Shown here in pieces: positions 58,758-64,000 of a stretch of 64,000 bases of DNA. Numbering within the stretch: position 1 is the stretch's first letter; the number at the start of each line of letters is the position of its first letter. The stretch comes from Pristionchus mayeri (Eukaryota > Nematoda > Chromadorea > Rhabditida > Neodiplogasteridae): assembly GCA_036245805.1 (NCBI GenBank), contig BTRK01000005.1, positions 9,424,001 to 9,488,000 on the forward strand, given 5' to 3'. The position numbers and the translations under genes were made by a program. The notes beneath the pieces are model-generated. The model saw only the letters and a program-made list of their open reading frames with translations, was not told the origin of the DNA and did no database searches.

Positions 58758-61700
58758 TAGCGTCATCACAGCGTACTTCTCGGGGACGGGCGGCGCTGGC
58801 GTGTTCGGGGCGTTAGCTTACGCCTCGCTCACGGATGCGGCCATGGCAGCACTCACGCCCAAGCAGGTAGATGATCACTGATTATCGATCGATTAAGGGG
58901 GTAACAACGAGTCGATAGTACGGTTACAACGAGCCGGATTCTTGCTTCTTTACAACATTACTTCTTGTTTAGAGGAGGATTACGCGGTCTACTGCTGATT
59001 CAGTTAGCACAAAAGAGTAGATAAAGATGAAAATTACCGATTGCTGCGGCAACTGGTGTACGGTATTTATCGATTTATTGTAGGCGCTCCTCGCGATGCT
59101 CGTCGTGCCCATCATCTTTGCCTACACGTGAGTTTCCTATTTCAGTAGATAATAGTCAGTAGGCAAAACTTTGATTTTCGTTTGTGTGGTAATTGTTTTA
59201 GTGGCAGAGGCGGCGACGGAATCGACTTGGAAAGTTCGATGATGGAATATAATGGCTAATTTAAACGCGAATGTGCCTGCGCTGAGCAATGAAATTACCG
59301 ATGTACTTGAAATCGATTACTATCTGGTAGAATTGTATTATAAACTTGCAATAATATGCAATGCAGAGTTTCACTCTTACACTCCCACTCTCTTTCAGTT
59401 TCTGGTGGCTTCTCCATCTTCCTCCCTCAGTCCATCGAGTCAGGGTCGTCGAACCGACTACTTGGCTGATTGCCCGAGGAGATGGGAGGTACGGTAGGAG
59501 TAGAATATCGATTTTATTGAAGAACACGATTGGAGTGCCCTTCTTTCTCACTTAATACCGCCCTCTGAACACATTTTGAATTATCAATGACATAAAACGC
59601 ATAACCGTATTGCGAGTTTCGGGTTTCAAAATTCTGTTAAGCAAATGATCAATTCAGTTTACATTAGTTTAGGCATTTGAACAATATTAACCCTCTACCG
59701 CTTAACTTTCTCTCTTTTTTCGATTCATTTTCTCGAAAAACCGTTTCGCGTGTTTCTGGTTTCACGCTTGTAATTTAGGCCAGATATGATGCCTATACCA
59801 ATTGACGAAAATCGGTGCCAGAAGTCTAAAAATACATTTCAGTTCGGTCGAGCCGCTGCTACACGATAGTGATACCGATGAGGTAGTGGAGGAGGAGGGA
59901 CGAGTGGGTATTAGAGGTGAGCTTTTGATGGAGAAATTATTCATGAGATTCGGCGACCAAGTTGCCAAGTTCTTTCATTTTTTGTTTCATTATTTCAATG
60001 AATGTAGGGTAACTTGTGTTTCCTGTGAAGCCGCAAAATGTGAGGTGGCTGATCAATTTGAACCCATAACACGTGTCTTCTGAGAGATCGCAGGTGGCGT
60101 TTGACAAAATGTTCAAACTGCTCCTATCTCCAACCAAACAGCATGGTAGACTTACCTGAAGGTCAGACACTTTCTGTTGAACTTTCGAAGCAGTTATATC
60201 AAAACTGCCCAAAAGCCGGCTCTCACGTTTTCGAAAATTCAAAAAATCGTATTCTCTTTAAACTTTGAGCAATTATGTATTTAAAAAAGAAATAATCAGC
60301 GTTCAGAGCTGAACAACTTTCATGTTGACAACTTTTGGATAGGACGACGAAACACAGGTGAAAAACGAGAAAATTCATTTTCGTCCCTCAAAAAAGTATG
60401 AAAAATTGATGTCGTGAAAAAAATCCTCTTAACGTCCACGAGATTTCTGCATATTTGAAATCTACGCGCTTTTTTACTCCGGGAGAATTTTTTTTCATAA
60501 AAATTGAAAATGGTAGTCCTTCTTTTTTTTCGACTTTAATATGCGAAATCTCAACTTTTCTCGTTATTTCCAAACTTTCGTTTGACTGTAAATGATGTTT
60601 ACAGCCTCTAATCGCCTTCAATTTTGGCCTAGGAGTTCGTTCAAAACGGTCGAAAAATCGAAATTTTAAAAATTTAGCATTTTGGCATATTTTGATATTG
60701 AACACCTTTGTATGCTGCAGCACGACTCCTAGGCCAAAATTGAAGGCGATTGGAGGCTGTAAACATCATTTACAGTCAAGCGAAAATTTGGAAATAACGA
60801 GAAAAGTTGAGATTTCGCATATTCAAGTCGAACAAAAAGAAGGACTACCATTTTCAATTTTTATGAAAAAAAAATTCCCGGAGTAGATTTCAAATATGCA
60901 GAAATCTCGTGGACGTTAAGAGGATTTTTTTTCACGACATCAATTTTTTATACCTTTTTGAGGGACGAAAATGAATTTTCTCGTTTTTCACCTGTGTTTC
61001 GTCGTCCTATCCAAAAGTTATCAACATGAAAGTTGTTCAGCTCTGAATGCTGATTGTTTTTTTCTTTTTTAAATACATAATTGCTCAAAGTTGAAAGAAA
61101 ATACGATTTTTTGAATTTTCGAAAACGTGAGAGCCGGCTTTTGGGCAGTTTTGATATAACGGCTTCGAAACTTCAACAGAAAGTATCTGACCTTCAGGTA
61201 AGTCTACCATGCTGTTTGGTTGGAGATAGGAGCAGTTTGAACATTTTGTCAAAGGGGGGCCTTTATTTCATGCAATCTCTCAGAAGACGTGTGATAATAC
61301 AAAAGCCATACATAGATATGGATTTGATCTTCGATCTCTTTAGACACTTCCGTGACCTCATTCGATTTCAAGGCGCTGAGTGAAGGGGAGAAGTGGAGAG
61401 CTGTCAAGGTACGAACATATTTTTTCTTGGTTCCTGTGAAAATCAATAATCTGAACAAAAACACATCCCACTTGCAGCCTCTCTTCTCATACATGATCCC
61501 GCTGGCACTGGTCTACTTTGCCGAGTACTTCATCAATCAGGGACTGGTGAGCATGGGGAAGAGGGTGTAGTTACAAAATGTGATCAAACACTTGTCAGCA
61601 CTGGTATTTGAATATAAAAAAATTTTTTTTTGCAGTTGGAGCTATTAGTGTTCGACTGTGCTCACGGCTTCCGACTCGCGCCCGCCGCTCAGTATCGATG

Positions 61701-63040
61701 GTTCCAGGTGAGTAATCCTTTTAAACTCCTATTCAGAGAAACTATTGTTGGAATCGATGTGACTCATACTTATAATGAACATGCAACTCGAACCAACCAT
61801 CCGGTAGGAGTCAGGATATTGTGGGAATTCAACATTTTTCATTTAACGATGACATTTGCAGGTGCTCTACCAAATCGGCGTATTTATCTCGCGAACTCTC
61901 GGAGGGATCGTGCCATGGATGCCGGCAGTGAGCATCCTGGCTGGATTGCAGGTACGGTAGAATTTTAGTGGGTCGATTGTTGGAATACGGTAGTGCACCT
62001 GTTAAGCGGTAGAATAGGTCAAATACTCGTGTAGTCGAAGATGGGTAATGTGCAGAAGATTAGTGAGGACGATCGATAGAATAATTTATATTTTCCTCAT
62101 TCCAGCTGCTCAATTCTGGATTCCTAACAGTTGCAGCAGTGAGAACGAGTCTACTGCCACACTTCGCTGCAGGTGAGAAATATGTATGCGAGGTAACGGA
62201 GGAATATTGTGGCTCTGAACGAATCTCTGATTTGACGAATCTTTGGAACAAGGATGCACCAACTTGATTGAAACAACTCCGTAAGAGCACGGGGTGATCT
62301 AGGAAATTATTTCGTATTTTAGTTTTGGGAGATTAATCGCGGTACAGTTTGATCAGAGAAGATTCAGTAACAGTGCGATCATACCCATGTAAAATTCAAA
62401 GGGGAATATTGATAGTCGATGATTTCACAATTGTACAATTGTAAATATCCACTCCTCTCAGCGGCGGGTATCGTGCTATACGAGGGACTGCTAGGCGGCT
62501 CTGCCTACGTCCACACCTTCAGAACGATGCACAAGGAGGTACGGTAGATCAGTTTGTTTTATTAGTTTTTTTTAAATACGGGTACTAGTAGGAAAGATTG
62601 ATCAGTTAGTAATAGTTGCCTGATAATCACGACAGGTAACACGATTTTTTGATGTGGGAGGTAAAGAATCACACTTGGCAGAATCAAGTAATGCAGTTGT
62701 AGTCGGTTGATTCACGCTGCACGGATTCATTGAGTAAGGTAGCAACGAATGTAGACGATTTATTTCATAGAACTTATCAGAAAAAATAAAACCACTGAAC
62801 ACATTAGCTAGATTACGATTCTATACTAATCGGTACAGTAACTTCTTACCACCATAGTTGAACTGTGAAGTTGAACTACTGAAAAACCGTAGTCCTACCG
62901 TAATCACCTACCTGCAGATCTCCCCTTCTCGTCGTGAGTTCGCACTGGGAGTCGTCTCAATCTCGGACACCTTCGGGATTCTACTGGCTGGTCTGGCCGC
63001 TATTCGAACCCACAATGAAATTAGTACATTGCCTCTGTGA
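58758..63040 (+). CDS. Second cln-3 copy, exons 6-16 only (5'-truncated)
   Basis: Eleven exons equal in length and phase to exons 6-16 of the intact gene: 58758-58866, 59084-59127, 59399-59488, 59843-59916, 61344-61408, 61478-61546, 61636-61707, 61862-61951, 62106-62172, 62462-62538, 62918-63040 (880 nt, no stop before TGA). Changes are mostly mild (for example DSDDDE to DSDTDE, ICTLPL to ISTLPL at the end). The homology starts in intron 5, so about 139 N-terminal residues, including the first membrane segments, are missing and no replacement start is obvious; the first Met is in exon 6 (DAAM). Conserved length and open frame suggest a recent copy. Intron 9 is enlarged by a foldback insertion. 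Function as a transporter is doubtful; it may be a pseudogene, or be expressed from an upstream exon. Confidence 0.85.
60070..61293. mobile_element. Foldback element inserted in intron 9 of second cln-3 copy
   Basis: Inverted arms of about 540 bp meet near 60680: ACTCCTAGGCCAAAATTGAA near 60725 answers TTCAATTTTGGCCTAGGAGT near 60620. Outer ends are CGTGTCTTCTGAGAG and its complement. ATAA flanks it on both sides (60066-60069 and 61294-61297) and occurs once at the empty site in the left gene (CCCATAATACAAATGCC, about 30928). This makes a 1224-bp element with a 4-bp target duplication the best reading. No coding capacity is seen. Confidence 0.88.
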
Positions 63041-63464
63041 GATTTAACGATTGACCCTCTTGATTTTACACACTCTCGCCCTTTAAATATCCTCTTGTAT
63101 TAATCTTCGATGGCGATATATACTCGTTTGCTTTGTCTAATTGTGACCTACCAGTCCCACATTTCCTGATTATTTCATATGTGCTTGTAAATACTCATTT
63201 CATCGTTTGTTTTGTATGTACGAAAAGTAGTTCAGATATTTTATAGATGTACTGATACAGCTTTCAATCCCTTTGTAAATTCGCCTACAGTTGCCTTTCA
63301 GATTGTGATTTGTTCTTACGCGTTACCTCGTACTCGTGGTTCAGATAAACTTGTTGAATGCATAAGCAGTGTTCAATGCATCATATATTTGACTTCATAT
63401 TGAAAAAAATTGAAATATCCACCTCTACTCTTCGAATTTCATGCGCTATCTCGATGAGTAGGTG
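63041..63464 (+). other. 3' flank of second cln-3 copy
   Basis: Mirror image of the flank at 28621-29025. It contains the intact target (TTTTGTATGTACGAAAAG, about 63210) of the nested transposon at 20053-25427. Confidence 0.65.
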
Positions 63465-64000
63465 GTATAGACACCTGGTAATTTAGGGTTCCATGCTCAC
63501 ATCAGGACCCTCTTGATACACCCTGGGTGGCGCTCTGGCGAGAATCGTACAGTTTTATTTAAATCTGTGCTTCTGACCCATAGCGTCGACAAATCGGATC
63601 TCTTATCATACCGGAAACTTTATTTGGAAAATCTGGATGAATCACACCAATAAATATTTTTTGGATCAGGATTTCATCACTGTTGAGCGACAAATTGGCA
63701 GCTCTTATCAATGATGGAATTTTTGAGTTGAGCAGTCCCAGGTAGACTACGGTGGCATAAGGAGCCGAATTGAACACACTGTCGACTTATGATAAGTATT
63801 GAGAGCGCCCTAAAATTCAACTTGTGAGACGTTTGTGGTAGTCAAAACTAAATTTCCCCACCTGGGAATGCCGAGTTCCAACCCTTCATCATAACTTCAA
63901 GCTCACACCCAATGCGGCGCTGTGCCCAGAAGCATGCAAGTTCTGACGAAATTGTTCTTCAGGCCACAGCGTCGATAAATATCATCAATGAGTGGCAATT
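63465..64000 (-). repeat. Structured repeat family, two copies, at window end
   Basis: Minus-strand copies at about 63465-63600 and 63845-63990, the latter of the AAGCATGCAAGTTCTGACGA subtype. The arrangement mirrors 28090-28620 beyond the other cln-3 gene and probably continues past the window. Confidence 0.82.

Overview
This window is nuclear DNA from a nematode. The genes have many short introns (often 40-100 nt) with TTTCAG-type acceptors, and likely trans-splice acceptors sit just upstream of start codons. The core pair rpl-13 and a tubulin-polymerisation-promoting protein (TPPP/p25-alpha) gene lie tail to tail, as I recall for C32E8.2/C32E8.3 of Caenorhabditis elegans. The mobile DNA is of mariner/Tc1 type. 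A clade V nematode, perhaps a diplogastrid such as Pristionchus, is my guess; the species cannot be fixed from the sequence alone. I found no prokaryotic genes, rRNA, tRNA or CRISPR.

Layout: 1-3437 and 6604-9390 are arrays of one 132-bp satellite with higher-order structure. Between them lie a mariner element (3440-4681) and a truncated F-box-type gene (5212-6505). 9391-13675 holds three large foldback (palindromic) elements and a GA minisatellite. 14425-28620 is a graveyard of rearranged duplicates of the locus to its right: an F-box remnant, two decayed cln-3 remnants, several copies of cln-3 downstream DNA, a palindrome, a mariner-like MITE, and a mariner-like element split by a 4.1-kb Tc1-like transposon with 0.5-kb inverted ends that carries an extra gene. 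29026-39550 (minus) is a complete 16-exon cln-3 (battenin) gene of 431 codons; its 4.1-kb third intron contains an array of a structured repeat. 40690-41822 (plus) is rpl-13 and 41971-43757 (minus) is TPPP. 43800-57170 has no convincing gene and is packed with about thirty small CTCTCTC/GAGAGAG hairpins, several ~80-bp palindromes and a mariner-like element. 57568-63040 (plus) holds an F-box pseudogene fragment, scrambled cln-3 exon fragments and a second cln-3 copy that is open from exon 6 to exon 16 but lacks exons 1-5. It is followed by the same downstream flank and structured repeats, in mirror orientation to the left copy.

The window is therefore a large interrupted inverted duplication around a conserved gene pair. 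Comparing the copies gives natural empty sites that date and delimit several insertions (16579-17474, 18600-19588, 20053-25427, 60070-61293). The most unusual signal is a repeat of about 150-180 bp, present at least 17 times and always beside or inside cln-3 copies. Its hairpin is kept while the stem sequence changes on both sides. It may be a structured RNA gene family or a foldback mobile element.

All exon boundaries were read by eye from splice consensus, phase and homology between copies; no alignment or search was run.
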